This document shows, one piece after another, positions 31,861 to 42,560 of a DNA stretch of 64,000 bases (the first letter of the stretch is position 1; every line of letters starts with the position of its first letter). The notes under the pieces were generated by a model. It was not told the DNA's origin, did no database searches, and saw only the letters and a program-made list of their open reading frames with translations. This DNA comes from Microvirga arsenatis. Its GTDB lineage: Bacteria > Pseudomonadota > Alphaproteobacteria > Rhizobiales > Beijerinckiaceae. Position numbers and translations under genes: made by a program. The stretch spans positions 372,001 to 436,000 of the forward strand of contig NZ_JAAAXJ010000002.1 in assembly GCF_009910705.1 (NCBI RefSeq), written 5' to 3'.

Positions 31861-33795
31861 TCATGCGACCTCGGTGGGCTGCCTGAGAGCGGCGAGCGTA
31901 TGCACGAGGTCCCGCGCCGGCCTCGGGCGGCCGAAATAGTAGCCCTGCGCGTCCGTGCATCCGGCCGCTTCGATCCGGCGCAGCTGGTCCTCGGTCTCGA
32001 TGCCCTCGGCCACGGTGGGCATGCCGAGATTGGCGCCGAGGCTGGCGACGGATTGCACGATGGCCGCGCAATCGGCCCTCTGCGACATCTCCCGCACGAA
32101 GGACTGGTCGATCTTGATCTTGTCGAACGGGAAGCTGCGCAGGTAGCTCAGGGAGGAATAGCCGGTGCCGAAATCGTCCATGGCGATGCGCACCCCGAGA
32201 CGGCGCAGCTGGTGCAGCATGGACAGGGTGGCTTCGTTGTCCTGCAGCAGGACCGACTCGGTGATCTCCAGCTCCAGCCGTTCGGGAGCCAGTCCCGACA
32301 CGGCCAGCGCGCGGCTGACGCTCTGCACGAGCCCGCGGCTGCGGAACTGCACCGGCGAGAGATTGACCGCCACATGGATGTTGCGCGGCCATCCGGCGGC
32401 TTCGCGGCAGGCCTGCTCGAGGATCCACTCGCCCAGGGTCGAGAGCAGGCCCGTATCCTCGGCGACGGGGATGAACTCCGAGGGCGGAATCGGGCCGCGC
32501 TCCGGATGATGCCAGCGCAGGAGGGTTTCGAAACCGGTGATCTCGTTGGCCTTGAGGTTGATCTGCGGCTGGTAATGGAGCTCGAACTCCCCGTTGGCCA
32601 TGGCCTTGCGCAGATCGGCCTCGAGCAGGCGCCGGGCATGGAGCTGCTCGTCCATGGCCGGCTCGAAGAAGCGGAAGGTGCCGCGCCCGTCGGCCTTGGC
32701 GTGGTAGAGCGCCATGTCCGCGTGCTTGAGGATCTGGCTCGACGTGACGCCGCCCTGCGCGAGGGCGATGCCGATGCTCGTGCCGATGAAGATCTCCTGG
32801 CCGTTGACGCTGAACGGTGCCCGCAGGGCTTCGACGATGCGGGCGGCAAGAGCCGCGCTCTCTTCCGGGCGGCGGATGCCCGTCTGCAGGATGGCGAACT
32901 CGTCGCCGCCGAAGCGCGAGATCAGGTTCTTCGTATGGCCTTCGTCGACGGGGATGCAGTCGCGCAGCCGTTCGGCCACGGCCTTGAGCAGCTCGTCGCC
33001 CGTCTCGTGCCCGAAGGAATCGTTCACGTCCTTGAAGTGGTCGAGATCGAGATAGGCCACCGCCAGGGAGGGCCCTTTGGCCCGCAGGCCGGCAAGGCCC
33101 TGCTCGAGCCGCTCGCGCAGCACCACGCGGTTGGGCAATCCGGTCAGGGCATCCTGGTGGGCGAGGACGTGGAGTTCCTGATGGGCCCTCGTGAGCAGGC
33201 GGTTGTGCCTGTCGAGGAGGAGGATGAGGACAACCCCGATGAGGATCAGGCTCACGGCGATGCCGGAGAACAGCCAGTGCAGGCGCACCAGTTCCTGCTG
33301 GTCCTTCTGCACGAGCGCCGCCCCGTGGTTGTGCGCCGCTGACGCCAGCTGCGCGAGCTTGCCCTCGAGGGGCCTCAGGATGTCCAGGGCCTGACGGGCT
33401 GCGGCCGGGTTCCGGTCGAGCTCCCCGACGAGCGGCTGGATGGCGGCGAGCCTGTCCTGTAACTCGCGCAGGGTCGCGCCGTGTTCCGGATTGCGCTCGA
33501 GAAGGCCCTGGAAGCGTCCCTCGGTGAGGATCTGCGCCCGGCCCACCAGAATGTCGTAGCGCAGCTCCACCTCGTTCCTGTCGACCGTGCTGCCGGGCCT
33601 GCCGAGCTCGGAGAGGCGCTGCTCGAGCCTGATGAACTCCGATGCCGCCTGCCCCGCCTCCCAGGCAGGATTGTAGAGGGAGATCTGCCTCAGGGCGCCC
33701 TGGCGCTCGACCACGAGCACCGAGATATAGATCCCGGCGATCAGGAACCCGCCGATGACGATGGCGATCACCATCTTGAATGTGCGCAGCGACAA
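31861..33795 (-). CDS. Membrane GGDEF-EAL cyclic di-GMP protein
   Basis: A 644-residue protein. A membrane segment lies at 8-28, a helical extracytoplasmic region at ~30-175 and a second segment at ~178-200. A GGDEF domain follows (FGGDEF intact, no RxxD inhibitory site) and then an EAL domain with ETLLRW in place of EAL, DDFGTGYSSL, KIDQSF and AEGIET. Both active sites look able to work, so it could make or break cyclic di-GMP. The start is TTG 33795 with GGAGG 7 nt upstream; ATG 33774 has no ribosome site. It follows the molybdopterin-fold gene by 31 nt on the same strand. Confidence 0.92.
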   Translation of the reverse strand: MSLRTFKMVIAIVIGGFLIAGIYISVLVVERQGALRQISLYNPAWEAGQAASEFIRLEQRLSELGRPGSTVDRNEVELRYDILVGRAQILTEGRFQGLLERNPEHGATLRELQDRLAAIQPLVGELDRNPAAARQALDILRPLEGKLAQLASAAHNHGAALVQKDQQELVRLHWLFSGIAVSLILIGVVLILLLDRHNRLLTRAHQELHVLAHQDALTGLPNRVVLRERLEQGLAGLRAKGPSLAVAYLDLDHFKDVNDSFGHETGDELLKAVAERLRDCIPVDEGHTKNLISRFGGDEFAILQTGIRRPEESAALAARIVEALRAPFSVNGQEIFIGTSIGIALAQGGVTSSQILKHADMALYHAKADGRGTFRFFEPAMDEQLHARRLLEADLRKAMANGEFELHYQPQINLKANEITGFETLLRWHHPERGPIPPSEFIPVAEDTGLLSTLGEWILEQACREAAGWPRNIHVAVNLSPVQFRSRGLVQSVSRALAVSGLAPERLELEITESVLLQDNEATLSMLHQLRRLGVRIAMDDFGTGYSSLSYLRSFPFDKIKIDQSFVREMSQRADCAAIVQSVASLGANLGMPTVAEGIETEDQLRRIEAAGCTDAQGYYFGRPRPARDLVHTLAALRQPTEVA

Positions 33796-33826
33796 TGGGG
33801 CGCCTCCGGGCCACGCCGGCCTTGGA

Positions 33827-34345
33827 TTATCTCACCTCGATCTTGGCGACCTGCCAGGCGGAGCGCGCATAGTAGGTCTGGGTCCTCAGGTCGGGATTGC
33901 TGTCGAACGGATAAACGATGAAGAGCGGGCCCTTGTCGCGCACGGGCATGTACTCGCCGTTGCGCTTGAGCGCGAGGATCACGTTGAACCGGCTGACATC
34001 CTCGATCGGGATCTCCGTGGCATAGTCGTTGAGCGCGACGACGATGAGCCGCTGCCCCGCCGCCCCCACATGCTTCATCAGCCTGTCCATGGGGACGCCC
34101 TCGAACCTGACCTTGCCCTCGTGCCAGGGCGTCGTCGTCTCCACGGCCGTCATGCCGAGGGCTTCCAGCATCGCCCGGTCGAACTGCGCCGTGCCGTCCT
34201 TGTTGGTGTTGGAGATCTTGCCCGAGATCGTCAGGATCGGCCTTTCAGCCGGTGCGGCCAGCGAGGCGGCATGAGCCGCAGCCATGAGGGCCACGAATGC
34301 AATGAAGGCCCCTGCCAGGCCCCTTCCCGTCTTGGCGCCGAACAT
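33827..34345 (-). CDS. Exported molybdopterin-oxidoreductase-fold protein
   Basis: A 172-residue protein with a signal peptide (residues ~8-30, ending AAHAASLA). The rest follows the sulfite-oxidase-type molybdopterin-binding fold in a short form: ILTISGKI, FDRAMLEALG, then FEGVPMDRLMKHVG, VVALNDYATEIPIED and PVRDKGPLFIVYPFD. The cofactor-binding Cys of true sulfite oxidases is not seen, so it may be a ligand-binding rather than a redox protein. ATG 34345 has AGGGG upstream. It is 31 nt ahead of the GGDEF-EAL gene; a sensory partner role in the periplasm is inferred from this pairing. Confidence 0.8.
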   Translation of the reverse strand: MFGAKTGRGLAGAFIAFVALMAAAHAASLAAPAERPILTISGKISNTNKDGTAQFDRAMLEALGMTAVETTTPWHEGKVRFEGVPMDRLMKHVGAAGQRLIVVALNDYATEIPIEDVSRFNVILALKRNGEYMPVRDKGPLFIVYPFDSNPDLRTQTYYARSAWQVAKIEVR

Positions 34346-34486
34346 CAAGATCCCCTACGAGGCACAATCTGAAAAAACACGAATAGACATAGAATTCGGG
34401 CAAGTCTTGCACAACAGTGCAGACGAAGCAAAAGCCTCGTGCAGGTATTGTTACGGTTTACGGACCTTTACCGTGTGGCAGGCTCG

Positions 34487-35425
34487 CTAGAGCGGCTTGA
34501 GTCCGGCCTCGATCTGCGCCCGGCGCGGCTCCAGGAAAGGCGGCAGGGCGAGACGCTCGCCAAGCTTGTCCATGGGCTCGTCGGTGGCGAAGCCCGGCCC
34601 GTCGGTGGCGATCTCGAACAGGATGCCGTTGGGCTCGCGGAAATAGAGGCTGCGGAAGTAGTAGCGATCCACCGGGCCGCTGGAGGGCGCCCGCAAGGAT
34701 TGCAGGCGCTCCCAGCATTCCTGGTAGCTCCGCTCGTCCGGCGTCCGAAAGGCCACGTGATGCACCCCGCCCGCGCCGGGCCGGGCCGGCGGGAGCCCCG
34801 GCTCGACGGCGATGTGCAGTTCGGCCGCGGGGCCGCCTTCGCCCATGTCGAAGACATGAACCGGGGTGTCGCCCACGCGGTATTCCCGCGCGGCCCGCAT
34901 GCCCATGGCCTCGGTCAGGACCCGGGCCGTGCGCTCAAGCTTCGGCACGCTGAGCCGGATCGGGCCGAGCCCCCGGATCTGGTACTCGGCCGGCACGGGG
35001 CTGCGCTCCCAGGGATGCGCCTCGCCCTGCCCGCCGTCATCCACGAAGCTGAGGCGCTGGCCCTCGAAATCCTCGAAGTCGAGGGAGAGGCGCCCGTCGC
35101 GCTCGACGATCTCGCTGCTGCGCACATGGCGGCTGTCGAGGCGCTCCTTCCACCATTGCAGCGCCTTCATCCCGTTCACCCGCAGCGCCGTCTGCGAAAT
35201 GCTGTGGGTGCCGCGCCGCTCGCGCTCCACCGGCCAGTCGAAGAAGGTGAGGTCGGTGCCGGGAGAGGCCAGCCCGTCCGCATAGAAGAGGTGATAGGCG
35301 CTCACATCGTCCTGATTGACCGTCTTCTTCACGAGCCGCATGCCGAGCACCTGCGTGTAGAAGGCGTGGTTGCCGCGCGCATCGGCGGTGACGGCGGTGA
35401 GATGGTGAATTCCGGTCAGCTTCAT
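34487..35425 (-). CDS. Ring-cleaving dioxygenase (VOC superfamily)
   Basis: A 312-residue protein of two VOC modules. The N-terminal one has [20 protein letters not shown] and [14 protein letters not shown]; the C-terminal one starts near 150 with [15 protein letters not shown] and has [13 protein letters not shown] and [20 protein letters not shown]. Metal ligands (His in GIHHL, His in VHHVAF, Glu in ILFEIA) are kept. It matches the MhqO/PcpA-like family that opens hydroquinone rings and is often induced by quinone stress. It stands alone. Confidence 0.9.
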   Translation of the reverse strand: MKLTGIHHLTAVTADARGNHAFYTQVLGMRLVKKTVNQDDVSAYHLFYADGLASPGTDLTFFDWPVERERRGTHSISQTALRVNGMKALQWWKERLDSRHVRSSEIVERDGRLSLDFEDFEGQRLSFVDDGGQGEAHPWERSPVPAEYQIRGLGPIRLSVPKLERTARVLTEAMGMRAAREYRVGDTPVHVFDMGEGGPAAELHIAVEPGLPPARPGAGGVHHVAFRTPDERSYQECWERLQSLRAPSSGPVDRYYFRSLYFREPNGILFEIATDGPGFATDEPMDKLGERLALPPFLEPRRAQIEAGLKPL

Positions 35426-35566
35426 GGGAGGCTCTCTTCGTTGCAGGAGCGTAGATAAGTCTGCACCGGCGCCAGGGCGAGCCCTTCAGGGTCAAGATGG
35501 GTTTGCCGAAATGCAAGAACGCCCCGGCTCCCGGCGGAACGTTCACGGCCATGGGCCGTCCTGCCG

Positions 35567-37003
35567 TCAGGCGGCCTTGGCGCGCAGGTCATCGGGCGTC
35601 ACATCGTCCGGGATCGGGCAGCGGTAGGGCTGTCCGCCGGTGCGCTCCTTCAGCTCCGCCTTGGCGCGGGCGACGAGATCCGGGTTGCGCAGGCAGTCGG
35701 CGGCGGTGGCCGCCATGGCCTTGGCGGCGAGCACCATGCCCTTGTGCGCCGCAGGCAGGTTGCCCTGCGCCACGAGCTGCCAGGTGTGGAACGGGGTGCC
35801 GATGGCGAAGCAGGCCGTGTGGCACTGCACGGTCGGCACGATCCAGCTCACGTCGCCCACATCGGTGGTGCCCATGGAGACTTCCTCCCGCGCCGGCATG
35901 GCGAGCACGCCGTCGTGCAGCACCTTGGTCTTGAGCGAGAGATCGTGCGGCTTCACGCTGGCAAGGATCTCTTCCTCCGTGAGCGCGGCCTTCTGCAGCT
36001 TCTCCGCGAAGGCGAGGTCCGCCTCGTCGAAGGCGGGCGGACCGAGGCGGCGCATGTTCTCGTACATGGCCTCCTGCAGCGCCCTGTTGGGCACGATGTT
36101 GGAGGTGGCGTCCGTGATCTGCACCGAGACGGCGGTTTCCGTCATCAGCGCCGCGCCTTCCGCGATCTTCTTCACGCGCTCGAACAGGCGCTCCGCGTCC
36201 GGCAGATGCGGCGAGCGCACGAGGTAGAGCGCCTCCGCATAGGCCTGCACCACGTTGGGCGCATCGCCGCCGGTGTTGGTGATGGCGTAGTGCACGCGCG
36301 CATCGGAGGGCATGTGCTCGCGCATGTAGTTCACGCCCACATTCATCAGCTCCACCGCATCGAGCGCCGAGCGGCCCACATGGGGCGCGGCGGCCGCATG
36401 CGCCGCGCGGCCGCGGAAGCGAAAGTAAGCCTGGATGCAGGCAAGCGACGAGGTGGTCTGCACCTCGTTGACCACGCTCGGATGCCAGCAGAAGGCGGCA
36501 TCGAGATCGTCGAACAGGCCGGCGCGGGCCATGAAGGTCTTGCCGGATCCGCTCTCCTCCGCCGGGCAGCCGTAATAGCGCACCCGGCCGGCGATGCCCT
36601 CCGCTTGGAGCGCATCTTTCAGCGCGACGGCGGCGAGCGCGGAACCGGCGCCGAGCAGGTTGTGGCCGCAGCCATGGCCCGGCGCGCCCCTCACCGTCGG
36701 CCTGTGCTCGGTGCGGCCGGATTCCTGCGCCAGATCGGGGAGGGCGTCGAACTCGCCGAGGATCCCGACCACGGGACCGCCCGAGCCCCATTCGGCCACG
36801 AAGGCGGTGGCCATGCCGGCGACGTTCCTCGCGATGCGAAAGCCCTCGCGCTCCAGGATAGTGATCTGCTCCTGAACCGAGCGATGCTCCTCGAAGGCGA
36901 GTTCCGGCATTGCCCAGATGCGGTCGCTCAAGGCGCAGTAATCCTCGGCTTTCGCGTCCACATGGCGGGCAATGGCCTCGAGGCTCAGGCGATCGTTGTG
37001 CAT
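35567..37003 (-). CDS. M20-family amidohydrolase (AbgB-like)
   Basis: A 478-residue metallohydrolase. Dizinc ligands sit in GILGEFDALPDL, PGHGCGHNLLG (C and H), GCPAEESGSGK (E pair) and FCWHPS. The dimerisation domain is at ~190-310. This layout is that of AbgB and related aminobenzoyl-glutamate or N-acyl amino-acid hydrolases. Cytoplasmic, no signal peptide. ATG 37003 gives the usual family length; longer frames upstream lack a ribosome site. Transcribed alone, head-to-head with a repeat-rich gap. Confidence 0.9.
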   Translation of the reverse strand: MHNDRLSLEAIARHVDAKAEDYCALSDRIWAMPELAFEEHRSVQEQITILEREGFRIARNVAGMATAFVAEWGSGGPVVGILGEFDALPDLAQESGRTEHRPTVRGAPGHGCGHNLLGAGSALAAVALKDALQAEGIAGRVRYYGCPAEESGSGKTFMARAGLFDDLDAAFCWHPSVVNEVQTTSSLACIQAYFRFRGRAAHAAAAPHVGRSALDAVELMNVGVNYMREHMPSDARVHYAITNTGGDAPNVVQAYAEALYLVRSPHLPDAERLFERVKKIAEGAALMTETAVSVQITDATSNIVPNRALQEAMYENMRRLGPPAFDEADLAFAEKLQKAALTEEEILASVKPHDLSLKTKVLHDGVLAMPAREEVSMGTTDVGDVSWIVPTVQCHTACFAIGTPFHTWQLVAQGNLPAAHKGMVLAAKAMAATAADCLRNPDLVARAKAELKERTGGQPYRCPIPDDVTPDDLRAKAA

Positions 37004-37660
37004 GGCGTGACGACATCTCGGACAATGGGGATGGCGCGAACTTACCCATGATCGGGCGCGGGTGAAAGGGTGCGATGCGGCCAGGCTTTTATTTCCGCCG
37101 TCGCCGGCCTCGTGCGGACGATCCCGGTCGTGTGAAGCGCGGCGCTGGATGACGGTGCCGGCTGGTTTGCGCGATCCCGGATCGGCTTCGCCGTCCGGGA
37201 TGACGCTGATGAATGTCACAGATCCAGCGCCTTCGGGCCCGCAGCGTGAGCTGCGAGCCGTCAGGGTTGCTCGAGGGTGGCGCTTGGGGCAGCCCGGCTC
37301 GATGGGTGGTGGTGTGGATGGAAGAGCCGGACGGCCTCTTCGCGCACGGTTCTTTTCAGGCGGACCTCCTGCGGCAGAGCCCAGGGTCGGCCTCCCGCGA
37401 CCACAGGTTTGCGAGACCTGCGGCGGGACCGCGCCCCGTCCCGCATCTGCGACGCCTCGCGAGCGCGCCCCTCACCGGACGAGGATGAGCCATGATATAG
37501 CCGAGCTTAGGCGAACTGTCAAGAACAAAGTAAGAACATTGCACCCGCGCCTCGCCCTCTCCCCGCTGCGGGATAGGGTGGCCTGCACAGCAGGCCGGGA
37601 GAGGGGCCGTGCTCACCCAGTACTCCCCCTCTCCCGGCCCGCCCCGAACGACCCCGCCCC
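37004..37660. other. Intergenic region with palindromic repeats
   Basis: About 650 bp without a convincing gene. It holds a hairpin ATCCCGGA/TCCGGGAT (37174-37202) of the same family as repeats at 48.77 and 52.03 kb, and a compound palindrome of CCTCTCCC-type arms at 37,556-37,646 with an inner GGCCTGC-type stem (37580-37595). The middle part (37,480-37,550) is locally AT-richer and may hold a promoter for the gene at 37003. Confidence 0.5.
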
Positions 37661-39514
<1,854 letters not shown>

Positions 39515-39628
39515 CAGGGCCTGCGTGCGTTTCGACCCGAATCAAACGGGCCAGCGGCCGGAATGATGCAGCAATGTTTGGCTTGAGGGTGACGATTGCC
39601 TCATCAATCCGTCGACTGTTTACAGCAG

Positions 39629-40279
39629 TCACGTACAATCGGATCTGTCCTCCCGACGTGCTCTGTATATGAGCGCCGCTTTCTTCAACTGCATTACGAA
39701 ACAAAGAAAAAGAGTCATTGCCACTGGAAAGGCGATGGGAACAAACATCAAAAGTTTTATATCATTAAACTTGTTTTTCTTGCTCAATGTAGAGGCATCT
39801 ATATACTGTATGATGAAAATCATGAACAATCCAAAGGCCAAGCCCCCTATCCCAGTCATGATCTCGGAACTTACATGGCGTATGCGGACTTTATCGCTGC
39901 TTTGCGACTCAACTTTGTAGTACTCTAGTCCAAGATCTTTTATGACGAGAAATAGGATCGGCAGAGACAAGAGTGATGTTGCGAGAGAAACATTGAAGGC
40001 AATCAACACAAAAACATCCCTGAACGAAGCTTTCCACTTGATGTTAAATCTGATGAAATCAGCAATTCCTGGCGCAGAAAAATCTAGAACGCTCATCATG
40101 ATATATGTTGCTGTTGAACAGCATATATCTTGCGAATGTATGTAAAACGCTGAAATGATTAGGCTGATGATGGGAGACAAATAGATCATCAGCACAAACA
40201 AACCGAGCCGTTTCTTCGTGACAGCGGCACGCGCGAGTTCAGCCTCAGTAAGAGGGATAGAAGATATGTCCTGCGTCAC
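39629..40279 (-). CDS. AT-rich orphan membrane protein, probably transferred
   Basis: A 216-residue protein with four likely membrane helices: LGLFVLMIYLSPIISLIISA, a pair near 85-110 (VFVLIAFNVSLATSLLSLPI), GIGGLAFGLFMIFIIQYI and LLMFVPIAFPVAMTLFLCFV. It has two Cys in the first loop (DICCSTA). No family is recognised. Base composition is far lower in GC than the flanks (the whole 39.6-40.3 kb patch is rich in AAA, ATA and TTA), and codon use is unlike the neighbours. The start is GTG 40279 without a clear ribosome site, so the exact N-terminus is uncertain. Confidence 0.65.
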   Translation of the reverse strand: MTQDISSIPLTEAELARAAVTKKRLGLFVLMIYLSPIISLIISAFYIHSQDICCSTATYIMMSVLDFSAPGIADFIRFNIKWKASFRDVFVLIAFNVSLATSLLSLPILFLVIKDLGLEYYKVESQSSDKVRIRHVSSEIMTGIGGLAFGLFMIFIIQYIDASTLSKKNKFNDIKLLMFVPIAFPVAMTLFLCFVMQLKKAALIYRARREDRSDCT

Positions 40280-40379
40280 TGTGCTGAACCGGTGAATTAA
40301 TCCAACAGATGTTCTATGACGGTTTCTAGTCAGATGACAATTTAGGGACCTGCACTCTTACGAAGCTCGACTAAACGGC

Positions 40380-41924
40380 CTACCCCACCGCGAACAGATC
40401 CCGCGTCTCCGGTCCCTGCGGCTCCTCGAAGGCGTTGGGGTCGCCGGGGCCGGTTTCCCAGCCGAGATCGGGCAGCGCGATGATGCGCAAGCCCCGCGGG
40501 TCGTTGCGGGTCACGACGATGTTGCGGCTTTCCATATAGGCGATGAGGCGCCGGGCGCGGCCCGGCGAGCGGCTGCCGCAGGCCCGGGCGATCTCGCCGT
40601 CCGGCGGGCAGGGCGAGCCCTCCATGGCGGCGCGGGCGATGAGCAGATAGATGCCCTGGATGTCCTCGGCGAGATCCGACGCGAAGGCCACCGCCCGGTC
40701 CCATTCGGTGCCATCAGTGGTGGCGGTGTCGACGCCGGCGCGGGCGACCGCGAGGCGGCGGCGGAAGGCGTTGAGGTTCAGGGGCTCGCCGGAAACCCGG
40801 CGGATCCGGCAGCGGACGAGAAAATCCTGATACAGCACGGCCACGGAGCGGAAGGCGGCTTCCCTGTCGTCCAGGATCTCGCGCAGGATCGCGTCGAGGG
40901 CGGCCTCGCGCTCGGCCCTGGACTGCTCGGTCTCTTCGGCCTGCAGCTCGGGTGCTGCGGCCGGGCGCGAGCGGGCGAGCTGGGCGAGAAGATCGTTGGT
41001 GGAGGGGGCCGGCGGCGGCGGGGGCGCGCGGCGCGGCATCGCCGGGCGGGCGGCCACCTCGTCCTCGCCCGCCTTGAAGATGAGGTCGCGGGCCTCCTCC
41101 TTCGGCTGCTCGGGCAAGGGCACGAGCTTGAAGGTGCCGGTGCGGGTGGAGGTTTCCACCGGGCCGATGCGGATGGGGAGCGGGCGGCGCGACAGGGCCG
41201 GCCCGAGGGCCACGAAATGGCCGCGCTCGAGGTCGCGGAACATCTCGGCCTGGCGGCGCTCCATGCCCAGAAGGTCGGCGGCGCGGGCCATGTCGATGTC
41301 GAGGAAGGTGCGGCCCATGAGGAAGTTCGAGGCCTCCGCGGCCACGTTCTTGGCGAGCTTGGCGAGGCGCTGGGTGGCAATGATGCCGGCAAGCCCGCGC
41401 TTGCGGCCGCGGCACATGAGGTTGGTCATGGCCCCGAGCGAGACCTTTCGCGCCTCGTCCGACACCTCGCCCGCGGCGGCGGGGGCGAAGAGCTGCGCCT
41501 CGTCCACCACCACCAGCATCGGGTACCAGTAATCGCGCTCCGCATCGAAGAGGCCGCCGAGGAAGGCCGCCGCGCAGCGCATCTGCGCCTCGGCGTCGAG
41601 ACCCTCCAGGCTCAGCACCACCGAGACCCGGTGCTGGCGCACGCGGGCGGCGATGCGTTGCAGGTCGCCCTCGGAGCGGGAGGCGTCCACCACCACATGG
41701 CCGAACTTGTCGGCGAGCGTCACGAAATCGCCCTCCGGGTCGATGACGGCCTGCTGGACGAGATGGGCGCTCTGCTCGAGAAGGCGGCGCAGGAGATGCG
41801 ACTTGCCGGAGCCGGAATTGCCCTGGACGAGCAGACGCGTCGCCAGAAGCTCCTCCAGATCGAGCAGCGCCGGTTGCCCCCCCGGAGCGGAGGACGTCAC
41901 TCCCATGTCGATGCCAGCCTTCAT
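40380..41924 (-). CDS. HerA-like / FtsK-fold ATP-binding protein
   Basis: A 514-residue P-loop ATPase. Walker A is GNSGSGKSHLL (near 35-45), Walker B is MLVVVDEAQLF (near 140), and CRGRKRGLAGIIATQRLAKL follows, the arginine-finger and sensor region typical of HerA/VirB4-type ATPases. A Pro-rich linker follows, and then an Ala/Arg-rich C-terminal domain with a winged-helix-like end (GEIARACGSRSPGRARRLIAYM). HerA proteins translocate DNA with a NurA nuclease, but no nuclease gene is adjacent. ATG 41924 has GGGAGG upstream. Confidence 0.82.
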   Translation of the reverse strand: MKAGIDMGVTSSAPGGQPALLDLEELLATRLLVQGNSGSGKSHLLRRLLEQSAHLVQQAVIDPEGDFVTLADKFGHVVVDASRSEGDLQRIAARVRQHRVSVVLSLEGLDAEAQMRCAAAFLGGLFDAERDYWYPMLVVVDEAQLFAPAAAGEVSDEARKVSLGAMTNLMCRGRKRGLAGIIATQRLAKLAKNVAAEASNFLMGRTFLDIDMARAADLLGMERRQAEMFRDLERGHFVALGPALSRRPLPIRIGPVETSTRTGTFKLVPLPEQPKEEARDLIFKAGEDEVAARPAMPRRAPPPPPAPSTNDLLAQLARSRPAAAPELQAEETEQSRAEREAALDAILREILDDREAAFRSVAVLYQDFLVRCRIRRVSGEPLNLNAFRRRLAVARAGVDTATTDGTEWDRAVAFASDLAEDIQGIYLLIARAAMEGSPCPPDGEIARACGSRSPGRARRLIAYMESRNIVVTRNDPRGLRIIALPDLGWETGPGDPNAFEEPQGPETRDLFAVG

Positions 41925-42136
41925 CAGCCTCCCTCGTGCGATTGCCGTCGAAACCCGGCACGGTCCTAACACGGCAAGGCTTATGGAAGTGCCGGGCGAT
42001 CGAGAGCTCTCCACAGGCGAGAGGCCCTATCCCCAGCCACGACGCCGCAGGATGAAGGAAACCCTTGCGCCGGAGGATCATTGGTTCCGGCCACGAGCCC
42101 CTTCGAGCTTGGCTCATAAAGCCATAAGCTGCTCTT

Positions 42137-42306
42137 CCCTCCCCCTTGCGGGGAGGGGTAGGGGTGAGGGTGGTGCGACCGGGTGAGCAGCCTAACGTGA
42201 GAAGCGCTGTAGCAGCCTTATTGATCTCTGAAGCTGTGGGGAGTTCCGACTTTGCGACCCCCACCCGGCCGCTACGCGGCCCTCCCTCCCCGCAAGAGGG
42301 GAGGGA
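42137..42306. repeat. 170-bp inverted-repeat element (REP/MITE-like)
   Basis: Arms 42137-42158 and 42284-42306 are inverted copies of the CCCTCCCCCTTGCGGGGAGG type. The same arm occurs at 48.83-48.94 and 53.86-53.98 kb. Non-coding. Confidence 0.65.
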
Positions 42307-42347
42307 AACGTACGGCACCCTTTATGAGCCAAATCATAGGATGGACG

Positions 42348-42560
42348 ATGCCGATTCCCGCCCACCGAATCACCCATGACGCCCTGGTCGTCCGCGCCCA
42401 GGGCACGACCCCCGGCATCGAGACGCCGGGATCGCAGACCACGCCGCCCGGCGCGGCGGAGACGGAGGGGGCCTTCGGCATTTTCGGGATGATGATCTCG
42501 GGGCTGATCATCATCTTCGCCATCGTGCTGCTCTACCTGCGCTCGCGGAACCGGGGCTGA
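42348..42560 (+). CDS. Small single-pass membrane protein
   Basis: A 70-residue protein. Residues 1-40 are polar and Pro/Thr-rich; residues 42-66 form one membrane helix (GIFGMMISGLIIIFAIVLLY) with a basic end (RSRNRG), so the C-terminus should be cytoplasmic. AGGATGG lies 3 nt before ATG 42348; ATG 42324 is an alternative. The stop at 42560 abuts the stop of the convergent MFS gene. Function unknown. Confidence 0.6.
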   Translation: MPIPAHRITHDALVVRAQGTTPGIETPGSQTTPPGAAETEGAFGIFGMMISGLIIIFAIVLLYLRSRNRG

